Assembly (NCBI GenBank): GCA_018066965.1
Contig: JAGPVP010000112.1
Span: 1 to 48,968 of the forward strand
From: Zhongshania sp.
GTDB taxonomy: Bacteria; Pseudomonadota; Gammaproteobacteria; Pseudomonadales; Spongiibacteraceae
Length of the DNA stretch: 48,968 nucleotides
Direction of reading: 5' to 3'
Under the pieces are notes generated by a model. It had not been told where the DNA came from. It saw only the letters and a list, made by a program, of their open reading frames with translations, and ran no database searches. Of this stretch, positions 1 through 10,400 are shown piece after piece. Made by a program: the position numbers and the translations under genes. Position 1 is the first letter of the stretch. Each line of letters begins with the position of its first letter.

Positions 1-298
1 CTATACTGCCGTTATCACTTTAACCCACGATCCCAGAATTGATGATATGGCATTGATGCAAGCGCTCACTGAATCGCTATTTTACGTTGGCGCACTTGGG
101 TCTGTGCGAACCTCAGAAAAGCGTCGGCAGCGTCTTAAGCAATTAGATATTAGTGATGAACAAATTGACCGTTTATACGCGCCAGTCGGATTGGATATAG
201 GCAGTAAATCTGCGATGGAAATTGCGCTAGCGATTATGGCGCAGCTTACCCAGCTAAGGGCGTCCGTGTCTAAAGTAAACGCTGTAACCAGCGGGTGA
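1..298 (+). CDS. XdhC-family molybdoenzyme accessory protein, C-terminal part
   Basis: This is the 3' end of a gene that starts before the window; the frame is open from base 2. The 98 visible residues match the C-terminal Rossmann domain of XdhC/CoxI proteins: a THDPRIDD segment, then YVGALGS, a KR-rich helix, and an APVGLDIG loop followed by an EIAL helix. XdhC-type proteins bind molybdenum cofactor and help load it, in sulfurated form, into xanthine dehydrogenase-like enzymes. The next gene, four bases on, is a MocA-like nucleotidyltransferase, a classical partner in the same maturation pathway. The N-terminal domain cannot be seen. The family call is firm; the client enzyme is not visible in this window. 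Confidence 0.85.
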   Translation, partial: YTAVITLTHDPRIDDMALMQALTESLFYVGALGSVRTSEKRRQRLKQLDISDEQIDRLYAPVGLDIGSKSAMEIALAIMAQLTQLRASVSKVNAVTSG

Positions 299-302
299 GC
301 CT

Positions 303-899
303 ATGACCTCAGCACTTATTATTGTTGCGGCGGGTAAAAGCCGTCGGTTTGGTGAGGCTGATAAACGTTTTACGGTGTTACCACATGGCGGTGTACTAAT
401 TAACGCCTTGGTTCGTCGCGGCCGAAAGGCCGGTCTTGATGTGAGTGTCGTGCTTGACTCTGCTGACGACGTTTCCGCCCAGATTGATGCACCCTGTATT
501 TTTGCTCCAAATGCAGAGCAGGGGATGGGGGCGAGTATTGCTGATGCAGTCAGTACACTGATGCAACAATCAAAGGCTGAATCACTTTTGATTATGCCGG
601 CGGACTTACCGTTGCTCCGAGTCGAGTCCATACGTCGTGTTGCAGCCCGAGCCGCATCAAACCGTATTGTGATTCCTCAATGTGCTGGGCAGCGAGGTCA
701 CCCCGTTGCCTTTGGTCGTCAATTCTGGCCTGCATTAAGCTGCTTAAAAGGCGACGAGGGCGCGCGATCTGTAATCTCTGCGGCGAGTAGTGAAGATGTT
801 GATATAGTTGCGCTCGAGGATGAAGGGATTTACCTCGATGCGGATACCCCCGAACAAATGTCCAATTTATTAGAAAAATTGCGACCAGTTTTGCGTTAG
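303..899 (+). CDS. MocA-like molybdenum cofactor nucleotidyltransferase
   Basis: A 198-residue single-domain nucleotidyltransferase of the MobA/MocA fold. The N-terminal nucleotide-binding loop reads AAGKSRRFG (about residues 9-17), with a DKR segment after it. A GMGASI loop, a PADLPLL metal-binding segment (about 100-106), RGHPVAF and a final DADTPE motif are all typical of MocA, which adds CMP to molybdopterin; GTP-using MobA relatives are an alternative. It starts four bases after the XdhC stop, so the two are almost certainly cotranscribed. Its stop overlaps the convergent LysR gene by four bases. Cytidylyl versus guanylyl specificity cannot be settled by reading. Confidence 0.8.
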   Translation: MTSALIIVAAGKSRRFGEADKRFTVLPHGGVLINALVRRGRKAGLDVSVVLDSADDVSAQIDAPCIFAPNAEQGMGASIADAVSTLMQQSKAESLLIMPADLPLLRVESIRRVAARAASNRIVIPQCAGQRGHPVAFGRQFWPALSCLKGDEGARSVISAASSEDVDIVALEDEGIYLDADTPEQMSNLLEKLRPVLR

Positions 900-1792
900 C
901 CAAAATTCTCTTTACTTGCCGTTCGCAGCAACTCTATAAAGGCTTCTGCGGCGTTAGACAGGCTGCGATTACGGTGATGAACACAGCCCAAGGTTCGACT
1001 TAGTGCCTGTCCTTCCCATTCAAGCGCCGCCACGCTGTCGTCTAACAGGGTTAGCGGCAGTATGCTCCAGCCGAGGCCAATACTGACCATCACCTTGATG
1101 GTTTCGAGATAGTTGGTCGACATGCCGATGTTCATGCTTAAACCGCGTTGATCAAACAAATCTTTAATGATTTGCCCTGTATAGGTGTTAAGACCCGGTG
1201 GCAGAGCAGTGTGCTGGCTGAGCATTTCAGCGTTAACACTGCGGTATTGCGCGAGCGGATGGTTATGAGCAACGGTGACGGTAAGTGGATCTTCCCACAC
1301 AGGCATAGACTGCAATTGCTGCTCGCCGGTGGGAGAAAGGGTGATTACCGCTAAATCCATTTCGCCGTGCAAGATAAGCTGGTGGGCTTGCTCTGAATCC
1401 ATAAAATCGATGTCGAGCTTAACACTCGGATATTGTTGGCTGTATTGGCGCAAAATGGGTGGCAGGCGATGTAGGCCAATATGGTGACTGATCCCCATAG
1501 ACAAACGCCCGCTGACGCTGCCGCGTAAATCCTGAATACTGCGAACCGCTTTTTTAATATCTTGAAGAATGCGACGGCTTTGCGGGAGCAGGGCTTGTCC
1601 AGCTTCGGTAAGGTGGACATTGCGGCCAATACGGTCAAACAATTTGCAGTTCAGCTGGTTTTCCAACGCTGCGATCCGCTTACTCACCGCCGGTTGAGTG
1701 ATGTATAGCTGTTCGGCGGCCAGCGAAAATGACTGCTGATCGGCAACGGCAAGAAAGGCTTTTAACGAGTCGGTATCCATGGGCGTCAGCAT
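896..1792 (-). CDS. LysR-family transcriptional regulator, divergent from leuC
   Basis: A 298-residue protein with an N-terminal winged helix-turn-helix (about residues 5-65: SFSLAAEQLYITQPAVSKRI) and a C-terminal periplasmic-binding-protein-like effector domain. Both are standard for LysR regulators of about 300 residues. The ATG at 1792 is preferred because a GGA lies about nine bases upstream; an in-frame ATG four codons later is possible. It is transcribed away from leuC, and the 166-base gap holds a palindrome right at its own start. A LysR gene is also found beside leuC in Pseudomonas, so control of leuCDB and of itself is a reasonable inference. The effector is unknown. Confidence 0.88.
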   Translation of the reverse strand: MLTPMDTDSLKAFLAVADQQSFSLAAEQLYITQPAVSKRIAALENQLNCKLFDRIGRNVHLTEAGQALLPQSRRILQDIKKAVRSIQDLRGSVSGRLSMGISHHIGLHRLPPILRQYSQQYPSVKLDIDFMDSEQAHQLILHGEMDLAVITLSPTGEQQLQSMPVWEDPLTVTVAHNHPLAQYRSVNAEMLSQHTALPPGLNTYTGQIIKDLFDQRGLSMNIGMSTNYLETIKVMVSIGLGWSILPLTLLDDSVAALEWEGQALSRTLGCVHHRNRSLSNAAEAFIELLRTASKENFG

Positions 1793-1798
1793 ATTATC

Positions 1799-1813
1799 AT
1801 TCCATATTGGAAT
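1799..1813. promoter_or_regulatory. Palindrome upstream of the LysR gene, likely operator
   Basis: ATTCCA-TAT-TGGAAT is a perfect 6-3-6 inverted repeat. It contains the T-N11-A layout common in LysR binding sites and lies six bases upstream of the LysR start codon. It is about 25 bases before a candidate leuC promoter on the other strand. Function is inferred from symmetry and place only. Confidence 0.5.
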
Positions 1814-1835
1814 GCAAATAATGAAAAATATGAAT

Positions 1836-1864
1836 TTGTGTTATTTGATTGTGCTGCGTAGTAT
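1836..1864 (+). promoter_or_regulatory. Candidate sigma-70 promoter for leuC
   Basis: TTGTGT and TAGTAT are separated by 17 bases in the LysR/leuC divergent gap. This is a moderate match to a housekeeping promoter and would leave an untranslated leader of about 85 bases before leuC. Confidence 0.4.
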
Positions 1865-1917
1865 TGCGGTTCTGATAACTCACTGCTTGCAGCGCTGATA
1901 TCACCGACTTAGTAAAT

Positions 1918-1937
1918 ACCCTGAATAGGCTCAGGGT
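1918..1937 (+). other. Hairpin in the leuC leader
   Basis: ACCCTGA and TCAGGGT form a perfect seven-base-pair stem with a six-base loop, ending 21 bases before the leuC start codon. No U-run follows, so it is not a simple terminator. It could affect mRNA stability or access to the ribosome site. I saw no leader peptide rich in leucine codons. Confidence 0.4.
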
Positions 1938-1958
1938 AGAACGACATGGGGCAGAATT

Positions 1959-3380
1959 ATGGCTGGACAAACGCTTTACGACAAACTGTGGAATGCGCAT
2001 CTGGTAAAAGAGCGTGATGACGGTACGGCACTGCTGTATATCGATCGCCACTTGGTACATGAAGTGACTTCGCCGCAGGCCTTTGAAGGGCTCCGTATGG
2101 CTGGTCGCTTGCCGTGGCGAGTTGGGGCGAATATCGCGACCCCAGATCACAATGTGCCGACCGAGCTTGTTGAGCGTAGCGGCGGCGTAGAGGCAATTGC
2201 CGATGAAGTGTCGCGGATACAGGTGCGAACCCTAGATGAAAATTGTGATGAATTTGGAATTACCGAATTCTCAATCAATGACGTGCGCCAAGGCATTGTG
2301 CACGTAGTTGGTCCTGAACAGGGTGCAACTCTGCCGGGCATGACGGTGGTGTGCGGTGATTCACATACCGCAACTCACGGCGCACTGGGCGCATTGGCCC
2401 ATGGTATCGGTACTTCTGAGGTAGAGCATGTACTTGCCACCCAGTGCCTGATTCAAAAGAAAAGTAAGAATATGTTGGTGCGAGTAGATGGTGAACTCGG
2501 TGCTGGCGTAACAGCAAAAGATGTTGTGCTGGCCATTATCGGTAAAATCGGCACTGCAGGCGGTACGGGCTACGCGATTGAGTTTGGCGGCGATGTTATT
2601 CGTAAGCTGTCGATGGAAGGCCGCATGACCATTTGTAATATGGCCATTGAGGGCGGTGCTCGTGTGGGTATGGTGGCGGTGGATGACACCACCATCGACT
2701 ACGTTAAAGGTCGCCCTTTTGCGCCAAATGACAGTGAATGGCAGCTGGCGCTGGAATATTGGAATACCTTGCATAGTGATGACGATGCAATATTCGATAA
2801 AACCGTGGTACTTAACGGCGCTGAAATTTTGCCGCAGGTGACCTGGGGTACTAGCCCAGAAATGGTATTACCGGTGAGTGGTATGGTGCCAAGCCCAAAT
2901 GATTATACCGACCCAGCTCAGCGAAGTGGTTGTGAGCGCGCTCTGCATTATATGGGGCTAACTGCTGGGCAGGCGATTACTGATATCAAGCTCGACCGTG
3001 TGTTTATCGGTTCTTGCACCAATTCGCGGATTGAAGATTTGCGTGAAGCTGCGGCGGTGGTTCGCGGTAAGACCGTGGCGGCCAATGTTAAAGAAGCAAT
3101 GGTTGTACCTGGTTCTGGCTTGGTTAAGAAGCAGGCTGAAGCGGAAGGCCTAGATAAAATATTCCTCGATGCAGGCTTGCTGTGGCGTGAGCCTGGTTGC
3201 TCTATGTGTTTGGCTATGAATGCCGATAAGCTCGGCGCCGGCGAACACTGCGCATCAACATCGAACCGCAACTTTGAAGGCCGTCAAGGCTTTGGTGGAC
3301 GCACGCATTTGGTTAGTCCAGCTATGGCAGCAGCGGCAGCCATTGCTGGTCATTTTGTCGACGTGCGGGATTGGATCTAA
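1959..3380 (+). CDS. leuC: 3-isopropylmalate dehydratase large subunit
   Basis: LeuC (473 residues, the usual length) pairs with LeuD to isomerise 2-isopropylmalate to 3-isopropylmalate in leucine synthesis. It is an aconitase-family enzyme, and the three [4Fe-4S] ligands are visible: Cys353 in GSCTNSR, and Cys414 and Cys417 in [18 protein letters not shown] near residue 130 is another family signature. The ATG at 1959 gives the normal [11 protein letters not shown] start. It heads leuC-leuD-leuB-asd-usg on the same strand; leuA is not in the window. A LysR gene is divergent upstream. Confidence 0.97.
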   Translation: MAGQTLYDKLWNAHLVKERDDGTALLYIDRHLVHEVTSPQAFEGLRMAGRLPWRVGANIATPDHNVPTELVERSGGVEAIADEVSRIQVRTLDENCDEFGITEFSINDVRQGIVHVVGPEQGATLPGMTVVCGDSHTATHGALGALAHGIGTSEVEHVLATQCLIQKKSKNMLVRVDGELGAGVTAKDVVLAIIGKIGTAGGTGYAIEFGGDVIRKLSMEGRMTICNMAIEGGARVGMVAVDDTTIDYVKGRPFAPNDSEWQLALEYWNTLHSDDDAIFDKTVVLNGAEILPQVTWGTSPEMVLPVSGMVPSPNDYTDPAQRSGCERALHYMGLTAGQAITDIKLDRVFIGSCTNSRIEDLREAAAVVRGKTVAANVKEAMVVPGSGLVKKQAEAEGLDKIFLDAGLLWREPGCSMCLAMNADKLGAGEHCASTSNRNFEGRQGFGGRTHLVSPAMAAAAAIAGHFVDVRDWI

Positions 3381-3390
3381 GGAGTTAATG

Positions 3391-4041
3391 ATGAAAGCAT
3401 TTACAGTTCTTGACGGTATTGTGGCGCCGATGGATCGCGCCAATGTCGATACCGATATGATTATTCCTAAGCAGTTTCTAAAGTCGATAAAGCGCAGCGG
3501 TTTTGGTCCCAACTTATTTGATGAGCTGCGGTATTTAGATGAAGGGCAGCCGGGGCAAGATAGCTCCGCACGTCCGCTGAATCCAGAGTTCCCGCTCAAT
3601 TTTCCGCGTTATAAAAACGCGTCTATTCTTGTTGCACGTGAGAATTTTGGTTGTGGCTCAAGCCGCGAGCACGCACCGTGGGCGCTGGAAGATTATGGTT
3701 TTAGTTGTGTGATTGCCCCAAGTTTTGCCGATATATTCTTTAACAATTGCTTTAAGAATGGCGTTTTGCCTATTGTATTACCAGCAAAAAAAGTCGATGA
3801 ACTGTTTGCCGCCATGTACGCCGAAGAAGGGTTTACCTTAAAAGTAGATTTAGCCGCGCAGCATGTTATTACGCCAGCAGGCGAGACCATCGGCTTTGAA
3901 GTAGATAGCTTTCGTAAACATTGTTTGCTGAACGGTCTTGATGATATTGGTTTGACCTTGCAGGACGCCGACGATATTCGCGTCTTTGAATCTAAGTGGC
4001 AGCAAAAATCGCCATGGCTGTTTCGGGAGCACGGCATTTAA
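3391..4041 (+). CDS. leuD: 3-isopropylmalate dehydratase small subunit
   Basis: The 216-residue swivel-domain subunit of isopropylmalate isomerase. [13 protein letters not shown] near the start and [15 protein letters not shown] in the middle are the family signatures. The start at 3391 is chosen because AAGGAG lies at 3379-3384 and gives the normal MKAFTVLDG beginning; an ATG directly before it (3388) is also in frame. The open frame extends upstream into leuC, but that part is not leuD-like. It lies ten bases after leuC and 49 bases before leuB, so it belongs to the leu operon. Its length is near that of pseudomonad LeuD and slightly longer than the E. coli protein. Confidence 0.96.
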   Translation: MKAFTVLDGIVAPMDRANVDTDMIIPKQFLKSIKRSGFGPNLFDELRYLDEGQPGQDSSARPLNPEFPLNFPRYKNASILVARENFGCGSSREHAPWALEDYGFSCVIAPSFADIFFNNCFKNGVLPIVLPAKKVDELFAAMYAEEGFTLKVDLAAQHVITPAGETIGFEVDSFRKHCLLNGLDDIGLTLQDADDIRVFESKWQQKSPWLFREHGI

Positions 4042-4090
4042 CTGAAAAGCGCAGCTATAAAAAATTTATATATTTAGAAAGGAAATTAAC

Positions 4091-5188
4091 GTGACTGAAC
4101 GTCAGCAAAGAAACATTGCGGTATTACCGGGTGATGGTATTGGCCATGAAATCATGGCCGAAGCCGCCAAAGTGTTGGAATGGGTTAATAAGGCTCAAGA
4201 TTTAGGTTTATTATTGCAGCATGCTTTAGTAGGCGGTTCGGCAATTGACGCTCACGGTAGCGCCTTGCCGGCAGAGACCTTCGCAATTTGTGAAAAAGCA
4301 GATGCGATATTGCTCGGTGCGGTAGGTGGCCCCAAGTGGGATAAATTGCCGCCGGCAGAGCGTCCTGAGAAAGCAGGTTTGCTTGAAATTCGCAAACGCT
4401 TGGATCTGTTTGGTAATTTGCGTCCCGCAATTTTATACCCGCAGCTTGCCGGTGCCTCGTCCTTAAAAGCGGAGCTTGTAGCTGGTTTAGATATTCTTAT
4501 TGTTCGCGAGCTGACGGGCGGTATTTACTTTGGCCAGCCGCGCGGTATTCGTGAATTAGAGAACGGCGAGCGTGAAGGCTACAACACCTACGTTTATAAC
4601 GAATCGCAAATTCGTCGTATTGGTAAAGTGGCGTTTGAGCTGGCACAAAAGCGCGGTGGGCGTTTGTGTTCTGTCGATAAAGCCAACGTTTTAGAAGTGA
4701 CCATGTTGTGGCGCGAAGTCATGGACGAGATGGCCAAAGACTATCCCGACGTTGAGCTGAGTCACATGTATGTTGATAACGCGGCAATGCAGCTTATCCG
4801 CGCGCCAAAACAATTTGACGTGATGGTGACGGGTAATATGTTTGGCGATATCTTGTCTGACGCCGCTGCAATGTTAACGGGCTCGATCGGCATGTTGCCG
4901 TCTGCGTCATTGGACGTAAATGGCCGAGGCATGTATGAACCATGTCATGGTTCCGCGCCTGATATTGCAGGTCAAAACAAAGCAAATCCGCTGGCGACAA
5001 TTCTGTCGGTAGCGATGATGTTGCGCTATTCGCTTAACGAACCAGTGGCAGCGCAGCGTATTGAAGATGCTGTAAGCACGGTATTGGATCAAGGCTTCCG
5101 CACCGCAGATATTTATTCGGAAGGTAGCACCCTGGTCGGCACCGTTGAAATGGGCGACGCCGTTATTGCGGCCTTGGCTGCAGCATAA
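4091..5188 (+). CDS. leuB: 3-isopropylmalate dehydrogenase
   Basis: LeuB (365 residues) oxidatively decarboxylates 3-isopropylmalate with NAD to give 2-oxoisocaproate. The N-terminal [10 protein letters not shown], the substrate-binding arginines in [17 protein letters not shown], and the metal/cofactor region with [14 protein letters not shown] and [12 protein letters not shown] identify it clearly. It begins at a GTG, with AAAGGAAAT a few bases upstream as ribosome site. It follows leuD by 49 bases and is followed after 29 bases by asd, the arrangement seen in Pseudomonas. The sequence appears intact. Confidence 0.97.
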   Translation: MTERQQRNIAVLPGDGIGHEIMAEAAKVLEWVNKAQDLGLLLQHALVGGSAIDAHGSALPAETFAICEKADAILLGAVGGPKWDKLPPAERPEKAGLLEIRKRLDLFGNLRPAILYPQLAGASSLKAELVAGLDILIVRELTGGIYFGQPRGIRELENGEREGYNTYVYNESQIRRIGKVAFELAQKRGGRLCSVDKANVLEVTMLWREVMDEMAKDYPDVELSHMYVDNAAMQLIRAPKQFDVMVTGNMFGDILSDAAAMLTGSIGMLPSASLDVNGRGMYEPCHGSAPDIAGQNKANPLATILSVAMMLRYSLNEPVAAQRIEDAVSTVLDQGFRTADIYSEGSTLVGTVEMGDAVIAALAAA

Positions 5189-5217
5189 ATTCAGCACAAC
5201 AGAATTCAGGAGATATT

Positions 5218-6336
5218 ATGAAAAAAGTAGGATTTGTAGGTTGGCGCGGTATGGTTGGCTCGGTATTAATGGGGCGCATGCTGGAAGAAAAAGACTTTGA
5301 TGGTATTGAGCCGGTATTTTTTACCACCTCAAATGTAGGTGGTCAGGGGCCGGAAATTGGTCGTGATATCGATGCATTGAAAGACGCCAGCGATATCGCT
5401 GCGCTGGCCGCAATGGATATTATTATTTCCTGTCAGGGTGGCGATTACACCAAGTCAGTTTTCCCTGCCTTGCGTAGCGGTGGTTGGGACGGCTACTGGA
5501 TAGATGCTGCGTCTTCACTGCGTATGGACGACGACGCGATCATTATTCTTGATCCGGTCAATCTTGATGTAATTAAAGACGGTCTAAGCCGCGGTGTTAA
5601 AAACTTTATTGGTGGTAACTGTACCGTCAGCTTGATGCTGATGGCGATTGGCGGATTATTTCGCGAAGGTTTGGTGGAATGGGTTAGCGCTCAAACTTAT
5701 CAGGCTGCTAGTGGTGCCGGCGCGCAAAATATGCGCGAGCTGATTAATCAAATGGGCACGGTGCGGGACAGTGTCGCTAGTGAGCTTGCCGACCCACGTT
5801 CCAATATTTTAGATATTGATCGCAAAGTTGCTGAAGCCATGCGCAGCGATAGCTTCCCGAAAGATAATTTTGGTCATGCATTGGCGGGAAGCTTGCTGCC
5901 CTGGATTGATACCCAGTTAGAAAATGGCCAAAGCCGCGAAGAGTGGAAAGGCCAAGCCGAGACCAATAAAATTCTTGGTCGCGCCGATTCACCTATTGCT
6001 ATCGACGGCAACTGTGTACGTATTGGTGCAATGCGCTGCCATAGCCAAGCGCTGACTATTAAGTTAAATAAAAATGTATCGATCACCGAAGTCGAAAGTA
6101 TTCTTGCTTCTGCCAACGATTGGGTACAAGTGGTGCCGAATGACCGCGCAGAAACCTTGGCAAAACTAACGCCGACTGCCGTGACAGGAAAGTTGCACGT
6201 ACCAGTAGGTCGCTTGCGTAAGCTCAATATGGGTGATCAATACCTGTCTGCGTTTACGGTAGGCGATCAATTATTATGGGGTGCGGCAGAGCCGTTGCGC
6301 CGTATGCTGCGTATTCTTTTGGGTGATATTAAGTAA
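5218..6336 (+). CDS. asd: Aspartate-semialdehyde dehydrogenase
   Basis: Asd (372 residues) reduces beta-aspartyl phosphate to aspartate semialdehyde, the branch point to lysine/diaminopimelate, methionine and threonine. The N-terminal [11 protein letters not shown] loop binds NADP, and the catalytic cysteine is Cys135 in GGNCTVSLM, the same number as in E. coli. A clear CAGGAG precedes the ATG. Its stop overlaps the start of the paralogous usg gene in TAATG, so the two are translationally coupled. It is of the proteobacterial GWRGMVG type. Confidence 0.97.
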   Translation: MKKVGFVGWRGMVGSVLMGRMLEEKDFDGIEPVFFTTSNVGGQGPEIGRDIDALKDASDIAALAAMDIIISCQGGDYTKSVFPALRSGGWDGYWIDAASSLRMDDDAIIILDPVNLDVIKDGLSRGVKNFIGGNCTVSLMLMAIGGLFREGLVEWVSAQTYQAASGAGAQNMRELINQMGTVRDSVASELADPRSNILDIDRKVAEAMRSDSFPKDNFGHALAGSLLPWIDTQLENGQSREEWKGQAETNKILGRADSPIAIDGNCVRIGAMRCHSQALTIKLNKNVSITEVESILASANDWVQVVPNDRAETLAKLTPTAVTGKLHVPVGRLRKLNMGDQYLSAFTVGDQLLWGAAEPLRRMLRILLGDIK

Positions 6337-7310
6337 TGGCATTTACCTGTGTTGCGGTTTTTGGTGCTTGCGGTCTTGAGGGCGAGTTGCTGTTAACCGC
6401 ACTGGCGGATGCGGAATTTGGTATTCAGCGTATTAAAGCGTTTGCTGATGAGGGCGATGGCGAAACTGTGATGTATCGCGGTCGCCCCGTTGCTGTATAT
6501 GAGCCGAGCGCGGCCGATTTTAGCGGCGTCGATGCCGCTATTTTCCTGAACGAAGGCTTTAGTGACTTTGCAATAATTGATGCGGCAGAAGATGCCGGTG
6601 TTGTGATTCTTGACTGCACCGATACGCTCGCTCAGCGTGGCGATGTTGCGGTGTTCTGCGACGGTGTTGAGCTTGACGGTGAATCGCGATTATTCGCCAT
6701 AGCCGACGGGGTCAGCAGTCATGCTGCCGCGTTACTTCGCTTGTTGCCAGAGGCTAGTATTAGGGCTGTAAATTTAGCCGTAGCTCAGCCGGTGTCAGTC
6801 TGCGGGCGGCTTGGTGTTGAAACCTTAGCCGCAGAAACCGCTCGCTTATTAAATGGGCAGCCTCCCGAGCCGTCACCTTTTGGACAGCAGCTAGCCTTTA
6901 ACGTACTGTCGCGGCAGGCGAATAGCGGCGCTGCGCTGGAGCATAGCCTTTCAAGTCTACTGAGTTCAGGGGGCGGGACAGTTGCAGTTTCAGCGAGCGA
7001 AATGCTCGTGCCGGTTTTTTACGGCCATACGGCGATGCTGCGTGTGAGCTGTAATTGTCCTGTTGACGTATCCGCTTTGAAACAAAAACTGGCAGATAGC
7101 GAGCAATTTCGCCTATTCCCTCAGGACGATATTACCGAAGCGTCTCCCGTTAGCTTGCAAGATAACGAAACCATCGATATTTCAGCATTCATTGCCGACA
7201 GGCAGGATGAAACGGTCTTTCGCTGCACGGTTGTCGGTGATAATCTTCGTAAAGGAGCCGTGCATAACATTATTGTGCTGCTTAAAATCTTGATAAAAAT
7301 CAATATCTAG
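6336..7310 (+). CDS. usg: Usg-like paralogue of aspartate-semialdehyde dehydrogenase
   Basis: A 324-residue protein with the semialdehyde dehydrogenase fold, beginning with the nucleotide-binding VAVFGACGLEGE loop. The position expected to hold the catalytic cysteine reads DGVSSHAAA (Ser127-Ser128), so it is probably not an active dehydrogenase. This agrees with the Usg family, which regularly sits between asd and fimV/truA. Its start overlaps the asd stop by one base. The role of Usg is not established in general; a structural or regulatory partnership with Asd is only a guess. The fold call is solid and the symbol rests on context as well as sequence. Confidence 0.8.
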   Translation: MAFTCVAVFGACGLEGELLLTALADAEFGIQRIKAFADEGDGETVMYRGRPVAVYEPSAADFSGVDAAIFLNEGFSDFAIIDAAEDAGVVILDCTDTLAQRGDVAVFCDGVELDGESRLFAIADGVSSHAAALLRLLPEASIRAVNLAVAQPVSVCGRLGVETLAAETARLLNGQPPEPSPFGQQLAFNVLSRQANSGAALEHSLSSLLSSGGGTVAVSASEMLVPVFYGHTAMLRVSCNCPVDVSALKQKLADSEQFRLFPQDDITEASPVSLQDNETIDISAFIADRQDETVFRCTVVGDNLRKGAVHNIIVLLKILIKINI

Positions 7311-7447
7311 CTTATATCTACGCATGTTGTTTAGAGAAGTGGCGAGAGATTGCCGTGGGCGGTATCTGCCCTATGGATATTCTTAGATAGTAGAGCAAGT
7401 CATTTGGCGGCGGCTGAGTGGCACGTTAATACACAAACGGTGACATT

Positions 7448-10400
7448 ATGATGCGAAATAAGCTGGCAAAAGTGGTACTGACGGTTGGTGCCTTGCACAG
7501 CGGATTAGTCAGCGCACTTGGTCTGGGTGAATTAGCGTTAGACTCGACACTGAATCAGCCATTTCGCGCTGAAATTCCACTTCGAGATATTGGTGAGCTA
7601 AGCGTCGAGCAGATAAAAGTGCAATTGGCAGATGCCGGTGCGTTTGAAAATGCCGGCGTTGATCGTAGCCAATTTCTATCCAGCCTGCAGTTCCAGGTTG
7701 AGCTGCTAGGTGGTGGTAATGGCCGCATTGTGATTACAACCGCTAAGGCGGTGGTTGAACCCTATCTTGATTTTATTGTTGAGGCGCGCTGGCCCAACGG
7801 TAAAATGATTCGTGAATATACGGTATTACTAGATTTGCCGGTTTACGCTGATGACAGCCCGGCACGTGGGGTTGATCTCAGTAGCGCGGCGCCCGTTAGC
7901 CGCCAAACTCAGCCTACACAAGCTAGCGCTCCAGTGGTAAGTCAAGCTCCCTCGCAGGAACTGGGTGGCGCAATTGGCCCGGTTGATCGCGCAGCGCCAA
8001 CGGCCCGCAGCGTAGACCAGCAACAAGTATTGCCGACCTCAGATAATCCCAGCGAATATCGCGTTCAACATCATGACACTATGTGGCGCATAGCAAACAA
8101 GCTGCGTCCAAGCTCGTATGTAACTACGCAGCAAACAATGCTGGCGCTGGTAAAAAAGAATCCAAAAGCCTTTGTAAACGGCAACGTTAACCAACTTAAG
8201 TCGGGTTATGTTTTGCGCTTGCCGTCAGAGGCTGAGGTGCGTGCCGTTGACCACAACAATGCGGTGGAGGAGATCCGCTTGCAAGCAAAGGAGTGGCGGG
8301 GCGAGAGAGTCGCCAGACCCGCTAACGCAAAATCTAACACCGCGGAAGCATCGACAAATTCTCAGCCATCCGCTACACCAATGGCGCCGCAGCTAGATGC
8401 AACCGATAAAACTCAAGCTCCCGCGGCTGCCAAGGGGGATGAGGCCGTTAAATTCTCGCTGGGTAATGCTGGTGATGTCGACGCCGGTGACGAAGTTAAT
8501 GCCCTGCGCGACAAGGTTCGAGAAGAGCAGGAAAGTTTGGAGAAGTCTAAACTTGAGAACGGCGCGATGCAGAATCGTGTTGTTGAAATGGAAAAGCAAA
8601 TACAGGCTTTGCAGAGCCTGATTACACTTAAAAATACTCAGTTGGCGGCTATTCAAAATGGTCAGCAGGCGCCTGAATCGCCAGCAATGAGTGCTGAAGA
8701 TATTGCCGCGCTTGAAGCTGAGGCTCTGGCGCCATTGCCGAGCGCCGACAGTGTCGAAGCTAATTCCGACACTAGGGCAGACAGCGCCGCAGTAACCGAC
8801 ACAGCTAAATCACCCGCGGCAGATAAGTCGGTTGCCCCCAAACCTACAAAACCCGCTGCTGAGACACCATTGCAAGCGTCCCAAAGCTGGATTAGCCAAA
8901 ATATAGTGACAGTCGTCGGCCTGCTATTAGCGCTGCTGGCGCTGCTAGTGCTGTTTGTTCGCCGTCGTAAAGCCGCCGAAGAAGACGCCGATTTGGCAGG
9001 TTTTGATGAGGGTTTGGCGGGTGGTGACGGGGTGGCATCGCCGGTGTTGTTTGCCAGCGGTGGCGACTTCGACCTTGATCCTGCTGAGAATACTAATGGG
9101 GCTGTCGACGATGATGCCGACCCGGTTTTCAGCGCAGAAGATTTTGATTTCGATAAATTGGCAGATGATTCAACCGTAGACGACGTTAACGCCGTAGCGG
9201 ATGACGTTATTGTTGCCGATGACTCAGTGTTTGATGAGCAGGGTGCAAGCGCGGCGAGCAGCGCTGCAGCGGTGTTGCCGCAAACTGGTGATGTGGTTGC
9301 AGAGGCTGAAATCTATGTAGCCTACGGTCGCTATGATCAAGCGGCAAGTCTGCTGAGAACGGCGATTGCACAAGACCCAGAAAATACTGAACTGCGTTTA
9401 AAGCTTATTGATATTTACCTAGACACAAGAGATCAAGATAATTTTGAGTCTGCCTACCACGATTTACAGGCGCTAAATGACGATGCGGCAATTGCCCGCG
9501 TAAAGGAGTCAATGTCGGCCATCGAAGGAGTGAGCCATTGGCTGGGCGAAGATTCAGCAACATCGTCTGATAGCACCCTTAATGTTGGCAGTTCAAATGC
9601 GGCCGATGTAGATTTTGGCGATGATGTTGATGTGTTTAGCATTGATGACGAAGGCATAGATTTTGAGCTAGACGATGCACTTGATAGCAATATTGAGGCA
9701 GGTGGCAATCTGGGGCTGGGCGCCGCAGATGCCAACAAAATTAATAGCGGCGCAGGTCTTGATGCCGGCGCTGAGAAAGATACATTAGCATCCTTGGACA
9801 TTGACCTTGCGGATTTAGATTTTGATTTCGACGGTGATTTTGGTGTTACAAGCGCTGATTCTAACGTTCTCGATGGTGACACCGCTGCGCTAAATGTTGA
9901 CTCTCCACTTGAGCAAGGCGATAAGCCTTTTACTCCTGCCGATGGGGCGGGCGATGATGTAGATCTGAGCTTTGAGGAAGTGGACGACGCATCCTTAGAG
10001 GTTAACTCGCTTAATGAAGCTGTTGCGCCTGTCGTAAATTCCGAAAGTGACAATGACGTAAGTGATGAGCTTGTTGCTTTTGATGACGATGAGATAATGA
10101 GTTTTGATCTGGCCGAATTGGAAGCTGAAGAACTTGAATCGAATGGCGATAGTAAAGATAGTGGTGCGTTAACTAGCTTAGATGCCGACGAGATGGAGTT
10201 TGAAAGTCTTGACTTGGGTGGTAGCGGTTTAGGCGACAGCGATATTGCGGGCAGTCATTTATCGAATGCTGATCAGAGTGTGGCGCCAGACCTTGCCGCA
10301 TTAACACCTGAATCTGAGGATGATGAAGAAGAGATTGATTTGGATCTGTCAGAGTTCGATCTGGATCTAGCAGATACCTCTGTGTCAGCTAACTCGCCGC

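Noticed and set aside
3220-3390. Upstream extension of leuD into leuC
   Set aside because: The open frame continues, but this part shows no LeuD similarity, and AAGGAG just before 3388/3391 marks the real start.
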